From Epiperipatus broadwayi (taxonomy: Eukaryota > Onychophora > Udeonychophora > Euonychophora > Peripatidae): 64,000 nt of DNA. Position numbers and translations under genes: made by a program. Positions 1 through 11,956 of the stretch are shown one piece after another (position 1 is the stretch's first letter; each line of letters starts with the position of its first letter). The notes under the pieces were generated by a model. It made no database searches. It was not told the DNA's origin and was given only the letters and a program-made list of their open reading frames with translations. The DNA is taken from assembly GCA_028023455.1 (NCBI GenBank), contig JAQFVV010006215.1:2492580-2556579 (forward strand). The letters run 5' to 3'.

Positions 1-660
1 TTAGATTATATATTTCATTAACTGCTATTTATCTCATATTTTTGGAACTAATTTATGGATTGTGATTACTATTATAAATAAGAAATATAATAAAATTATA
101 AGAGCAGTTCATTTAAAAATTCACTCACGTTAATGTATCTGCAAATATTTTTAACAAGTTAAGACAAATATATATATATAAAGATAATTGATCTGTAATA
201 AAAACGTAAGTTTGATTACAACATTTAACAAGATTTAAAAACTAACTCACTCTAAAAAATTAGGATCTAAATTAAAAGAAAAACCTATTTACAATGAATT
301 ACAACTGAATGCTTTTGGTATGGCAAACCACAATACAAAAAATAGATAAATGGGTGAGAGAACACATGAAGAAATTTCTCTCTCCAAAGAGATGAGAAAA
401 TATAGATATCCAGCATAAATAATTCTTAAGAAAACTCTCCTTATTTCAGGCTATTCCCAATGAAAAGAATTCATTAAAGGCATAACAAAATTTTGATTTG
501 AATAAAATTTTTTTATGAAGTATTACATTTTTATTAATAGTTAATCATGGATTAAATAACAGCTAGTAAATTACATGACAGAAACAAAATAAAATAACAA
601 GTTTAGTAAAAGCAATAGTTAAAATATAAAAAATTACAATGGCAATTAGATGATATATAA
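1..660. other. AT-rich flank, nothing recognised
   Basis: No gene, exon or repeat was recognised. The stretch is AT-rich with no frame worth reporting. It lies just beyond the 3' end of the minus-strand LINE. Confidence 0.5.
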
Positions 661-808
661 AACAGTATGTGATGCATGACGGCTTCTTTATCAAAGCCAG
701 GAATCTCTCAGCCATTATGCTGAGAAACCTGTTATGTGATGTGATACCCTGTGACTTCTCCTTATACGGAGTCAAGAATCTCTCAGCAACTATGCCCAGA
801 GAAACCTG
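661..808 (-). repeat. Two tandem stem-loop units at LINE 3' end
   Basis: Read on the minus strand, two diverged units of about 70-75 bases follow each other (808 to 733, then 731 to 661). Each opens with CAGGTTTCTC, continues with a GAGAGATTC block, then has a short hairpin (GACT..AGTC in the first, GGCTT..AAGCC in the second) and an ATCACAT block. They lie downstream of the C-terminal coding part of the LINE and are probably its 3' UTR. Such units may be the template recognised by the element's reverse transcriptase, which is inference. Confidence 0.55.
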
Positions 809-1449
809 ATAGTCACTTTACCTTCCCTTTCCATTACACACCCTAAGTTTTCCCATAATCTGCTCCATCCTGCTTCCACACCATAACCTTTGTCAACTCC
901 ATGGCTTTCATATCTAAATCCTCCTTATCTTTTCCCAAACCCAACATAAAAACCAATAACTTCACTTCCTGTATAATTACTTTATTCATATTTATATCTT
1001 CCATAACTTCATTATTTGTACCCTTTCTGCTTCCAAGCATTTACATTGGAGTAACAGATGCCTAATATTTTTTATGCCTTCCTTACACAACTTGTAGATT
1101 AAATCACCTATATTTTTCCATTTATGTGTATATTCCCTTGTCGCTAAAGATCCCGTTTAAGCCTTAAACAATAAACTACTTTCCTGACAATTATCATAAA
1201 TGAACTCACACCCAGTTCCGTTTACTTCTATATATATTTAAACTCGTTTTACTCTCCATACTAGTTCTCCATCTCTCCAATTTCCCTATTCTTTATTAAT
1301 ACATCTATTCTTCTATTCCACTCCTTACCACTAAAACATTTAACAATTCTCCTAACACAATCATCCCATCTTTTGTACAAGAATACTGACATAAATTCTT
1401 TATCCAAATCTTCTGCATACCGCATTACCTTTCTCACCCATCTTGTTAC

Positions 1450-1869
1450 CTACCCTTTACTTGTAACCCAATTAAATACTATTTTGGCTATTCTTTTATT
1501 ATCCATAAACTGCAATCTACTGAACACTTTCATTTTGCTTTTTGCATCTCTCATATAAAAACTTAACCATCCCATTTCTCCTTGAATTGCCTCCTTTGCT
1601 GTCCACACCTCTGCATCTAATGCATGTCTTCCTACTTCCCTTTGTACTTTTTCTAAGTAGTCTAATACCCCTTTACTAACATATAACGCACCACCGCCAT
1701 ATGTTAACCTTGCTACTGCCACTCCCTTCCATACAATTCTAGCTACATCATATTTATTATATGAAAACGTTAATTTCTTTATCAATCCCTTTCTTTTAGT
1801 TGCTTCATTTATCAATTTTTTCTCCCATTCATCCAAGCAATTTTTCTGATTATTCAAGATGATTCCCAA
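1450..1869 (-). pseudogene. LINE ORF2 C-terminal region, fragment
   Basis: A 139-codon open stretch matching the region downstream of the reverse transcriptase in this LINE family. It has an LTYGGG motif near residue 57, a QREVGRHAL block and an EAIQGEMGW block. It belongs to the same reading unit as the RT fragment just upstream on the minus strand, but the frame is broken at about 1870. No function is expected from this copy. Confidence 0.75.
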
Positions 1870-2870
1870 TTAATAACTATATCTATTCACCACACTTAAT
1901 TTTATATCTCCCAATAAGAAATCTTGGTCTTCTCTTTCCCCAGTATTCACCAACATTATATTTGATTTTTCTTCACTAAATTTAATCCCCATATCTTTAC
2001 CCACCCTTGTGCATGTCTTCAGCATAACTTCCATATCTTCTCTTTTTCTGCACACAAAAAGACATCATCTGCAAAAAAAAAAGACCCGACAATGTATATA
2101 TTCCCTTGCCACTTATTAACGTTATCTCTATCTCTCTTCCTAGTCTTTCTATTGCTCTCTCCATTTCAATCAAATTCAACAAAAAAAAATAAAAAAATAG
2201 GTGACATAGGGCATCCTTGTGTTAGTCCCATCTCATTTTTAACTTTAACTGATGCCAAATCGCCTAACTGATATGTATAGTAATTATTTTCATATAATTT
2301 CTTAATAACATCCACTAAAACTTCATCCATTCCTAAATTTGCTAAACTTATCCATAATCTATTTACTCTATAATATGCCTTCTCTATATCTATAAAACTC
2401 ATATATTGTCTACCCTGAATTCCTACTCATATCCATAAGTTGTGTAACTACCAATAGACTATCTCCTATATGCCTATTTGACCTAAAACCTCCTTGCATT
2501 TTCCCCACTACATTATTTTCTTCCATTCATTTTGCCACTCTTCCAGCCACCATATACGAAAAAACTTTTATATAAAATTGATATTACTGCTATCGGTCTA
2601 TAATTGTTTAACTTTCTATGATCCTTACCCTTTCCTTTAACTACCCGAAAAAATTATCTTCTGTGCCATCTTATTAAAACATGATAATAGCTTTATCTTT
2701 GCCCTATGCCCTAAATTCATTACCATCTCTGCTGCCTGTCCATCTAAATTTTTTGCCTTACCACTTATCAATTTCTTCCCTGCTTCATTCAGTTCATTTT
2801 CTGTAAACCTAATATTCCCATTACTATATGCTTTCATATTTTCTATCCCTCTGTCTTTCAGATCTAACAT
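1870..2870 (-). pseudogene. LINE reverse transcriptase, broken
   Basis: The reverse transcriptase core is spread over three frames. The finger region (about 2637-2870) holds KAKNLDGQAAEMV. The palm motif A region (2166-2402) reads FIDIEKAYYRVNR, with a Tyr where Asp is usual at the second acidic position. It is followed by motif B as GLTQGCPMSP. The catalytic FADD box lies near 2070-2095 in another frame, after which the frame shifts again to a segment starting CRKREDMEV. Several frameshifts and an A-rich slippage tract at about 2075-2085 make this copy inactive. Confidence 0.8.
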
Positions 2871-2925
2871 CTTTTTTATATCTCTTATTCCAAGATTCTC
2901 TCTAATTCTTCTCTAGAACTACACT

Positions 2926-3850
2926 CTATTTCCTCCTCATCCCATCTCTCCCCTCCCCCTCTACATTTCTCCTTTTAATATAATTCCAAAATTTTTTATT
3001 CCTAACTCTTCCACTTTTATTAATATCGTCCAATAATATACTATTCAGTTTCATTCTCTCTTTATAATTATCTATTTTAGCTAACTTCTTTTCTAAAAAG
3101 TCCGTCTCCCATTTAGCATTTATATCTTTTTCACTTTCTTTGTTCTTAATATCACACTTATATTCTCTGCATGCTTTTTCCCTCTCTTTTACACTTTTAC
3201 TAACTCTCATTTCTTTATTACTTTGATTCTTCTGAATATTCTCACCTAAAACTCTATTTGCCACTTTTTTTATTTCATCACACTAGTCCTCACTCATTTC
3301 CAACCAACTCTTCCATGGTTTCTTCAACTTGTATTTTATACTCTTCCAACTTATTCCTATCATTCACTCTCCATTCACATCTTTCACTTCTGTTTCTACT
3401 TTTATTTCTATTCTCCATCACATTACTAACCATTTCAATTACAAAGAAATTATGATTACTATTACATACTCTCTCTTCATTATCAATCATCTTAATTTTC
3501 CATAATTTATTCATTCCCTCTTTCTCTACCAATACATAATCTATTGTGTGGGATATATTATTTCTAGACCATTAGTATTGTCCCTCATAAATATTTGATA
3601 AGTTTCCAATGTTCAAATTCACTCTCTGGCAAAACTTCTTCAAAAGCAGTCCATTCTTATTATCTACACTATCAAATTCTTCAATATGCCCATTCATATC
3701 TCCTATAACTACTATTCTCTTCCCCTTTTCTTTAAAACTCTGTATATCCTTAACTAGGCACTCATATATGCTATTGTTCCACTCCATTATAGTTTGACTA
3801 TCTCCAGTAGCTATATAAACTATAGCCACCATCCATTCTTGTCTTCCCAA
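2926..3850 (-). pseudogene. LINE endonuclease and linker, broken
   Basis: The segment at 3572-3850 is the middle of an apurinic-type endonuclease, shown by VVIGDMNGHIEEFDSVDN, where GDxNGH is the family's conserved Asp-Asn block. Downstream on the same strand, 3290-3532 and 2926-3264 form a charged linker leading to the RT. The beginning of the domain is missing, so the copy is 5'-truncated. The plus-strand LINE near the right edge has closely similar words (GDMNGHIEEIDDVDN), which supports a single family. Confidence 0.75.
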
Positions 3851-3870
3851 TCTTATTACAAACCACTTAG

Positions 3871-4010
3871 CAAACTATCCATATAGTAGTGTGCCCCAGT
3901 GTAAGCCTATGTAATTAATGGATGGAAGTATGTTTGTGCATAAAATCCCTATCTAGTGCCTATTCATCCAATATCCCCAGACTAGTTTCTAGCCTGTGGC
4001 TTTCATCAGT
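3871..4010. repeat. Half copy of the 49871-50158 foldback repeat
   Basis: About 140 bases match the left arm of the palindrome at 49871-50158, including the shared words ATAAAATCCCTATCTAGTGC and CCCCAGACTAGTTTCTA, and TGTGGCTTTCATCAG at the centre. The second arm is absent. It abuts the truncated 5' end of the LINE. Confidence 0.65.
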
Positions 4011-5819
4011 AAGGAATGTTGAATCTGAGAGCACTCCATCTAGATCTTCCGATCGAGTGCAATCTTTCAGCAGCCACTTTTATTAGTTAACTATAAAGCT
4101 ATGGAACCAAGATGAAAACACAGTAATGTTTTCAATCCTTATTGTGATCATGATGTCATAGATGATATGTATTATAACCTTTACTACCTAGATGAAGAAA
4201 TAAAAAAATATTAAAGCTAATACAATAAAAAGTAAGTATTTTTCCTTAATTTTTAACTTAACAATTAATCTTTGTTAAATATATAGTTTTTCGGAATATA
4301 AAATAAATTTTAAAAAATGTTAATGTTCCATAAATAATTTATATACTTTCTATATAAAGAAACCACAAGTGTGAATGCATTTCTAGAATATTAATGAGAA
4401 CAACAAATCACAGTCGTTCAAAGGAATTGAATGTCAATTGAAAATTGATATATATGATGTAAGCACTTGAGATATTGATATGAAAAATGTGGAATTTCAT
4501 TTTCTTTCAATGTTTAAAATGTGAAATAAATTATTATATAATATATTAGACTTGTAAATGGCAAAAAAAAAAAAAAAGTCTAAATGTGAATAATTAGGAG
4601 GCATTTTGAATAAAAAAACAAGTAGGGATGTTTGAAGAAAGTTATTTGGATTGATATATAAGATTTATCTTTAGATAGTTATATAATTTACAAAGCATTT
4701 TGGGAGAACATGACATTTCTTGGATTATTAAATTTGTCTGTGATTAATGAATTGATCAGTTTTTTAATCCCCAAACCAATTCAAATCACTTGGCCACAAA
4801 TTTAAATGCTAAACTATTCAAACTATTATTAAACAATAAATAAAATCAATATTCTTGAATGCTATTTATTAGAAAACTTGAAACTTTTCTGGTAATGTTT
4901 AAATGATATTTAATTCCATCCTTTATAGAATGTAAGCAGTTCTTGGAAACAAAAGATATGTATATAATAATAAATGTATTACAGATCTTTTGATTAAACT
5001 TTTATAAATATGTGTAGTATTTATGTATTAGTCCTGCACTGACATATCATGTATTAGTCTGTCAATAGTTTTCTTATCTACTGATCTCAGAAAGTAATGT
5101 CTACATGGGGCTTGCTGACAAACTTAATTGATTAGTTTGATTTGAAAAAATGATGACCTACAACTTTATTTAGTGGAAATGAAACAAATATGCATTTATG
5201 TTTTTGTAAGTGGAAATTGAAACAAATTATTTTTCTCCTCATCGAAATATTATCTAATATTCATTTACAAAATTAATTCATTTATTTGTTTAGAAGATTA
5301 TTCAGTCTTTATATATCCTATTTGTTTGTTGCTAGCGACATTTGTCAGTGCATGACTAACATGTAATTACCCTATATGTGTATATTATATAATGGTGGTA
5401 AAAACAATTTGAAAAATTCATTATTTTATTCACAAGTTCTTTACTATTTCTTACTTACTTTAAAAAATTTTTTTTCTTCAATTTTTTAATTAACATAATC
5501 TAAATTGTCTAAGTCAGAGAATCTTTTCTCACAAAACAAAGTTTGACATACTGCATAATAAAACTCTAATTTTAATTTGAAATATTATACTTAATTAAAT
5601 ATCTTTCCTTCAGTATTCCTAGATATAGTCTTTATTATATTCCCATACATATTATCTTCTACAATTTACCATCATTCTACTATTTTCAAATTTATCACAG
5701 TATTTAGTTTATAATCTAACAAAGGATTTAATTTTGTAATCTATTAGCTTGATGTTCATAGCTTTTTAGAAATATATATGTAAATTATATCATAAAACCA
5801 AAATTCTGAGAAAAAGTTA
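4011..5819. other. AT-rich DNA, nothing recognised
   Basis: No exon or known repeat recognised. It would be part of the first intron of COPS4 if that gene continues leftwards. I searched the minus strand by eye for the next COPS4 exon (YRxILE-like start) and did not find it. Confidence 0.4.
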
Positions 5820-5990
5820 CAAGATATTCCATTACTTTTAAACAGAACTTTCTCAATATGTCCACCATTAATCTCAAGACAGATATTACAATGTTTAGAT
5901 GTACGACTCTTAATATTTTTATCATCAGCAATGTCTACTATTGCAAATGTTATTTTTTCAAAGTCTGGACGAATTTGTTAAATTTTGCAG
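5820..5990 (-). pseudogene. Possible DNA transposase C-terminus, remnant
   Basis: On the minus strand an open stretch of about 45 codons contains SKHCNICLEINGGHIEKVL, which resembles the cysteine-rich ICLExNGGHxE tail seen in some arthropod Tc1/mariner-like transposases. The stretch is short and there are no terminal repeats in view, so the call rests on one motif. Confidence 0.3.
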
Positions 5991-6769
5991 TGACTTCTAT
6001 TTAACTTTCTTACTAGAATTTCTTTTCTAGACTATCAACTAGCAAATCTGGAAAACTTAAAGCTCTATAAACAGGCAAAACTCACTATACGTATTGCCAA
6101 GTGATGTTTAAAGCTCTATAGTTAAATATTTTTTTCCAACTTAGATTTCTCCATTTTATATTGAATTTCATTTTCCATCTTCTAATAATTGTTAATAAGA
6201 CATCAATTTTTGACTTTCTACTATATTATTTTACTTTCATTTATTTTATAATTGCTAAATATTTTATAATTATTGCACTAGTACTGTATTTACACGTTTG
6301 TGATAGTTGATTACAGGAATGTCAAAAAATAAAACAATACAAGCCGGAGGTAGCAGTCATAAACTATTCTGCATATTTTTTCGAAAATGTAATGATTAGG
6401 CAAAATATCATTCATGTAATTGCTTTCCACCAGTCTTACTGCATTTAACATTCTACTAATAAATAATGAGTAATTGAATTTTTCATTACAACAGTTTATA
6501 AAAAAATGTAATTATGATGGATTTATGGGATATCCAGTTAATTAATATTGTTCATACAATATATAAAATTAAGTATAAATTTGCTATTATTTTAATTTAC
6601 AGCATAGTCGCATAAATAAAATTAATATCGCAATTAAAATTTAATGAACGCCAACATTCGATTCCAATGGCAATTATTCAGTAATAAGCATTAACGTTAA
6701 ATGCAAATACGATTATATGATATTCTAATAATCAAATAAATCATTAGCTTTAAACTTGGTTTTACTTAC

Positions 6770-6843
6770 TTGTCAGCTTGATCTTTATGGGAACCGCCAG
6801 AACTTGCTAAGGCAGCCAATTGTTGTTTAACAGAGGCTGCCAT
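6770..6843 (-). CDS. COPS4: COP9 signalosome subunit 4, first coding exon
   Basis: The exon begins with ATG at 6843 and encodes 24 complete codons plus two bases, ending at a consensus donor (AA|GTAAGT, GT at 6769-6768). The peptide starts MAASVKQQLAALASSGGS and continues HKDQAD. It matches the start of animal COPS4 position by position: MAA, V, Q, LA, L, SxGSHKD and A are shared. COPS4 is a PCI-domain subunit of the COP9 signalosome, which removes NEDD8 from cullins and so controls cullin-RING ubiquitin ligases; it acts in nucleus and cytosol. The rest of the gene must lie at lower coordinates. I did not find exon 2 in 1-6769, so intron 1 probably exceeds 6.7 kb and contains the LINE. The match is short but specific. 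Confidence 0.8.
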
Positions 6844-7000
6844 CTTAAAATTGCTTGAAAGCACTACCGATTTCACCAAAAAATTATTGGTGAAAAAGAG
6901 TAAGTAATATATTATTCAAAATATATATAACAATTATTAAAACTATTTATAAATGAATCACCTTACAGCGTCATGGTAAAAAAATCAAAAGTTTATATTA
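6844..7000. promoter_or_regulatory. COPS4 5' UTR and promoter region, possibly bidirectional
   Basis: This is the interval between the COPS4 start codon (minus strand) and a possible plus-strand exon. No TATA box at a convincing spacing was seen. A 9-base inverted repeat (TTTCACCAA..TTGGTGAAA, about 6872-6893) lies inside the presumed 5' UTR. Housekeeping genes such as COPS4 often share a short divergent promoter; that is inference here. Confidence 0.4.
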
Positions 7001-7134
7001 AGATTACGATTATAAGTTTCCTTTAACCTTACGCTCATTTTCTTCGCGGAAAAATGATCTTGACGAAGTATTATGGGATGGTAATGGTGGGCGCGTGATT
7101 TTGAACAAACAGAGGATGCTTGCTCAGAAAACAG
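7001..7134 (+). other. Candidate first exon of a divergent gene
   Basis: A local patch is richer in GC than its surroundings and ends at a good donor (ACAG|GTAAAA, GT at 7135-7136). An ATG at 7115 with A at -3 would encode MLAQKT before the splice. The same frame is open upstream for about 35 codons without an ATG. I do not recognise the peptide and cannot see the next exon, so this may be a 5' leader exon of an unknown gene or chance. Confidence 0.25.
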
Positions 7135-8811
7135 GTAAAAGATTACAATTATCTTTTGTAATTAAGTTTTTTTGAATTCAAGATCACAGAGTATAAGAGA
7201 TGCAATGCACATTGCTTTTAATAAAGTTTGCTTTAAAGATTGCATTTATCTTGACATTGCAAATTTTATTATGCATTTGTATTGAAAATGTATTATTTTC
7301 GTAAATTTGGCGGATTTTTGATCCTTATTTGTGTTATTTTACTTAATCTTATTTATTTTTTATGAAGTGATATTTCTTTATCGTATTATAAAGAGGGATG
7401 TCGAAAATTTTGCTCTTTAACCATATATAATATCTTGTTAATTTCAAAGTAAAATATATCTATATTTGTAGTTTAAATTTCCCTGTCTTTCTTCTTGCAA
7501 ATGGCGCGTCATTCAAGCATATTGTCGATAAACGAAAAAATGTGGATTTCATCCTGTAAATTATGAAAATGAATTATCGCAGATTAATGCTTTACCGTAA
7601 TATAGAAAAATTATTTGTTTTTGATTAAATTTTCCATGACATTAAAATATTTTCACATTACCTATATTATTTTTTTAAGTATGAATTCCTGAACCCAGCT
7701 GAACTGGAAGTCTGCGTGTTATTATTAATAAGCAGTACTTTGTTTGTTGAACATACCATATTGTTAAATAAATGACACCTTTAGAATATTATGAAATTAG
7801 TAAAAATAATTGAAAATCTTAAAGTATTTTTGTAGAAAATATGTGTTAATGAAATATATTATCATTAGATTAAAAATTGGGGAAACGTCATTCTTTATAT
7901 CAATTGTGTTGACCAACAGGATCGTTCATGCAAACGAACAACGTTGTGTCTAGGCCTCTTTGATTTAAAAAAAAAAGTTATCGATTTATATATTTTATAG
8001 TGAATACTTTATGTATGTTTTTTTTTCCCGTGTAGTTCTATTTCAGAGAATAAGTTATATTCAACGTTTTTTCTTAATGAACATCACCATAGTTGATTTG
8101 TGTGTGTGTGTTTTTGTAGTAGTCATTTTATCTGTTAATTAAGTGTAAAATCGTATACCGTCACAACAATAGCATTTATATTTTATTAATTTATAGTATT
8201 TAGACACAATTATGTTTGTAAATTAACTTTTTTATACTTCTGTTAAGAAGTTCGCTTCATGAGTTATTACTTTTGTTGTTTTAAATGAACTATTTAGCAT
8301 TTTTAACTATGAATTTTAGTGTTTATGATTTTATTATTAACCTTTACATTTTGGGGTTTTTGGTATCGTTTATAGTTTTTATTTCTCTGACTATATTATC
8401 ATCATTTTGAAATCTTCGTTATCTCGCATCGTTTTAGATAAAATCAGTAAATAAATGCGATATTCTTTTTTTTTTTTTAATCGCAATAATTGTAAATTGT
8501 AACGTACGCTGTTCATTATTTTTAATACCAATTATTAACCATTTAAGAAATTGTTCGTCGACATATCATTTAAATTAATTACGTTTATGAATGAATTTGT
8601 TTTTGTTTTTTTTCTATAAGTGACCTTCTTTATGAACTTGTATTATTCAGTCGAGCAATTATTTAAAGTTTCAAAAATCAGAGTACCCTATCTGTGTCCT
8701 AAATATTTGAATAATAAAATACATTTATTAAATAATTTGCGATACAAATTATCTTTGTATGAATGTTTTACGCCTTGTTATGGGGAATATTGTTTTTAAA
8801 AAAGGAGGAGG
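7135..8811. other. AT-rich DNA, nothing recognised
   Basis: No gene or named repeat recognised. It would be intron if the candidate exon ending at 7134 is real. It contains only short homopolymers and a TG run near 8098-8112. Confidence 0.4.
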
Positions 8812-9074
8812 GATCAACATTTGTCAGAAATATTCCTATTTAGATTAAACTCTTGCTTTCATCCTGTAACCCATTTACTACTTCTTATAAGTTTTATACT
8901 CTAAATTTTTGATAACATTTTCTTTAAACATACAATCATTAACTACTAGGGTCAACATTTGTCAGAAGTATTCCTATTTAGGTTAAATGCTTGCTTTCAT
9001 CTATAACGTATTTGCTACTTATAAGTTTTATACTCTAAATTTTTGATAGCATTTTCTTTAAACATACAATCAAT
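8812..9074. repeat. Tandem duplication, two units of about 125 bases
   Basis: The block beginning with TCAACATTTGTCAGAA (about 8814-8939) is repeated at 8951-9072 with a few substitutions and one deletion of about 8 bases. Both end in ACATACAATCA. It looks like one local segmental duplication, not a satellite. Confidence 0.8.
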
Positions 9075-10035
9075 TAATTATTGTATTAACACAATTTTAT
9101 TTATTATCAGTTATATTTCAGCTAAATAAAGTATACATTAAGTAAATTTAAAAATAAAGTTAAATCAAATGTTCAAAATGATTTTCTTTTTAACAAAGAA
9201 AAAAAAAAACTATTGCAAAGTAACTTTAATATTACAGTTAAGTAACTTTTTGTGAATTTTGCATTTATTTTTTGTGTGGCCAACTTCTAGGTAGTCAGAC
9301 AATATTCAAGTATTATAATATCAGAAGATAACAATTCCATTTAATTGACAGGCTCCATTTTTTTTCTCCTGTTTTTGTTTTTATTATTTTTCTTAGCTGT
9401 TGATTCATATTAATTTGCTTCTATATTAATTTGAATAAATTTCTCAGCTTGTCAAATCTCTAGTCATTATATGCACCCCCCCCCCTTTTTTTTTTTTTTA
9501 CATATGCTGTATTTATTACTTTCAAGGATATCATTATTTGAAATTAATTGTGAATACTAACATATACATTTTGTAGTCAAAAATTTGGTATTTTTGCAAG
9601 TATTCACAAATATTTTTTATTGCATGTTAATGACTACTTATTTTATCACCAGTCTAATTGTAAATAAATTGATGTAGACAGGAAGAATTAACTAAATTTG
9701 AATAATTATTCTACATAGAATTTTTAGATACCTTTATCTAAAATATTCACTAACAATATATGAATAAAAGTTGTAAAAAAAAAAATGAAAAAGTAAAAAA
9801 TAATAATATGAAAGTGCCATATCTTAAGCTAATCTTATCTATATATATATTTAAAAAATGCTATTTAAATAATTTTTTTTTTAAGAAAAATAGAAATTCA
9901 GAAAATTATCAAAAAATTAACATGAATTTTTACCTATTTCCTTCTGCAATCACATGAAATGGGTCAAGCTAAAATGGAAAGGGTATTGATTCTGATGGGA
10001 TCCCTGGAGAAGTTTTAAATTGTGATTATATGTTT
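9075..10035. other. AT-rich DNA with C/T homopolymer junction
   Basis: No gene recognised. A C-run followed directly by a T-run lies near 9476-9499. A short plus-strand word near 9990-10020 reads DGIPGEVLN in one frame, which resembles the finger motif of LINE reverse transcriptases, but it is too short to call. Confidence 0.35.
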
Positions 10036-11711
10036 GCTTCAAATCCTAGCATAATGGCAACTCATATTCATTATGCTAAAATCACTTTTAAAAATAGCTT
10101 ATTTTTTTTTGGTTGGATAGAATTCAAAGTTTGTTCTAGTTGAGATGTAATTAATTATCTTGATAAAGATTTTGTATAGAACTGATAAAAGATTGATAAG
10201 TCTAATTTTTAATATCTTTATCATATTTTTAAAAATAGTTATTACTGTTGCATCCTTCTAACTCATCTGGTACAACTTTATCATTTAGATATTTGGTATA
10301 TAACCCCCAGCAACTTTTTTATTAAACATCTTATGATCACTATCTACTACTACTGTATGGAGAGTTTTGCCTATTTAACCTTTTTTATTTTTTTATCTGC
10401 TTTGTTTAAAATCTCAGTAATAATTCCCTTATTTCCTGGACTTTTTCATTCTTCATAGATTCAATTACATGTCATACCTTTTCATTTTAAATCTTTAGCA
10501 ATTCAGATGTAGTAATTGTATTGATCACTTTGTTTTCTTATTTTTTATATAATTTTTTGAAGAACTCTTCCATATATTTTTTGATATTGTCCTTCTTTTT
10601 ACTAATAGTTTTATCTGTTCTTATTGCTGAAATTTTTCTTTTATTCAGTTTTTTTTTTTTTTTTTTAGTGAATCATTTAAAAAAATTTTTTTTGTACTAT
10701 TTCTTATCTTAGAAAATTTAACTGATAAATTGCTATTTTTTTGAATCAGCTATCTTTCTTGCAGATTTTAACAGAGTATTGGTTATTTTCTTGTCAGTTA
10801 TTTTTTTATTGATTTCATTCTCTTCTTCAAACTCTGTTAATATTTTAAAATGATTTGCTTAAGTTTTAATTGAAATTCATTGGAATGTTTCTGAAGGTTA
10901 GGAATATCAACTATTAATATTGCCTTTCGTAATAGTTTTCATCTCATGTCACACTAACAAGTATCTTACATCTCACTAATTGATGATCACTTCCTATGTT
11001 TAATGTATTAAGGGCGTTACAATCTTGAAATATATTTTTTGTTAGTCAAAATATAATCCAAACCTATTTTACCGTCATTCATACTTTCATGTCCATTTTC
11101 ATTTAGCATTTTTCTGAAAGAATTCATAATATACAGGGCTTTTTCCTGCAAACTCCACAAGTCTATCAACATCTCATTTCTACCACCATATTAAAATTTT
11201 CCCACAGTTTTCCAAAACATTCTAATATGTTTGGTCTAATCAAAAGCAATTTTGTACACCCATATAAAAATCCTCTTCATCTCAACAAGAATTTGTTGGG
11301 ACACAAATCTGAATATCTGCATTTGGTATCTTTTATTAATTTGAATAAGTAATTTTGATAGTCTATCTGATATACTATCAAGTTCAATTTTTTATTTATG
11401 AATCACAATCAACCTGTACTTTCAATATTTGTGCCTTTGTGGTAAAGAATATGTACTTTTTAAATCAATTGTCTTTCAATGTTTTTTTTGAATTTTATAA
11501 AATGCAAAAATGTTCTATTTAATGTTCTTCTAATTTGTGTAATTTTCCTTCACTTGCACATAATCTGTAGTTATAGCTATTCAAATAAAAGTCATTACTG
11601 AATGGCAGCTTGGGTCTACATTTGGGATAAAAGTTTAGCACTCTGTCTTGGAAGACAACTGCTACCTTGGCTGGTGATTTTAGCCTCCTGGTGCTAAGAG
11701 TTGATTGTCTG
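10036..11711 (-). mobile_element. Old RTE-clade LINE copy A, main part
   Basis: This minus-strand sequence aligns along its length with the RTE family seen intact at 50993-53054 and 41118-44369, but it carries very many substitutions, indels and stops. From high to low coordinate it runs from the ORF start (counterpart of the CTGCCTTGG..GGTGA segment at 11650-11690) through the endonuclease (10900-11500) to the reverse transcriptase start. It then has internal deletions and stops near 10036. The element's remaining 5' part is at 21717-22064, on the far side of copy B. A 30-base piece of the 49871-50158 foldback lies inside at about 10346-10376. Confidence 0.85.
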
Positions 11712-11725
11712 CAATGATTGTAAAT
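11712..11725. repeat. Target-site duplication of RTE copy B (left)
   Basis: The 14 bases CAATGATTGTAAAT occur here and again at 21703-21716, exactly bounding RTE copy B with its nested LTR element. This shows that B inserted into copy A by target-primed reverse transcription. Confidence 0.9.
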
Positions 11726-11956
11726 CATCATCAACCATTATCAATCCACTGCAGGATGAAGGTCTCTCCAAGTTTAATCCATCTTCTCCGATCTTTAGCT
11801 TCTTTTTTTCCACAACACCCCTGCACATTTTCTTATTTCATCCATCCATCTCACATGTGATCTCTTTCTGGGTCTTTTACAATCTCTTGGAATCCAGTTT
11901 AAAATTTCAATTGTCCATCTATTATCATTTCTTCTAGCAATATGTCCAGCCCAACT

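Larger units (their letters stand above)
661..3862 (-). mobile_element. Decayed non-LTR retrotransposon (esterase-type LINE, CR1-group-like)
   Basis: A minus-strand LINE broken by many frameshifts and stops. In order it shows an endonuclease segment with a GDMNGHIEEFD motif, a linker, reverse transcriptase motifs (FIDIEKAY, QGCPMSP, and FADD visible after a frame change), a C-terminal block with LTYGGG and QREVGRHAL, and a 3' region with tandem stem-loops. The 5' part is missing: homology begins inside the endonuclease next to the foldback fragment at 3871. The plus-strand relative at 61620-63730 carries the ORF1 that this copy lacks. Clade assignment from memory of CR1/L2-type and tick LINEs is tentative; the LINE identity is firm. 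Confidence 0.85.

Noticed and set aside
661-808. CRISPR-like direct repeats
   Set aside because: Only two diverged units, in a eukaryotic LINE 3' end; no spacers or cas genes.
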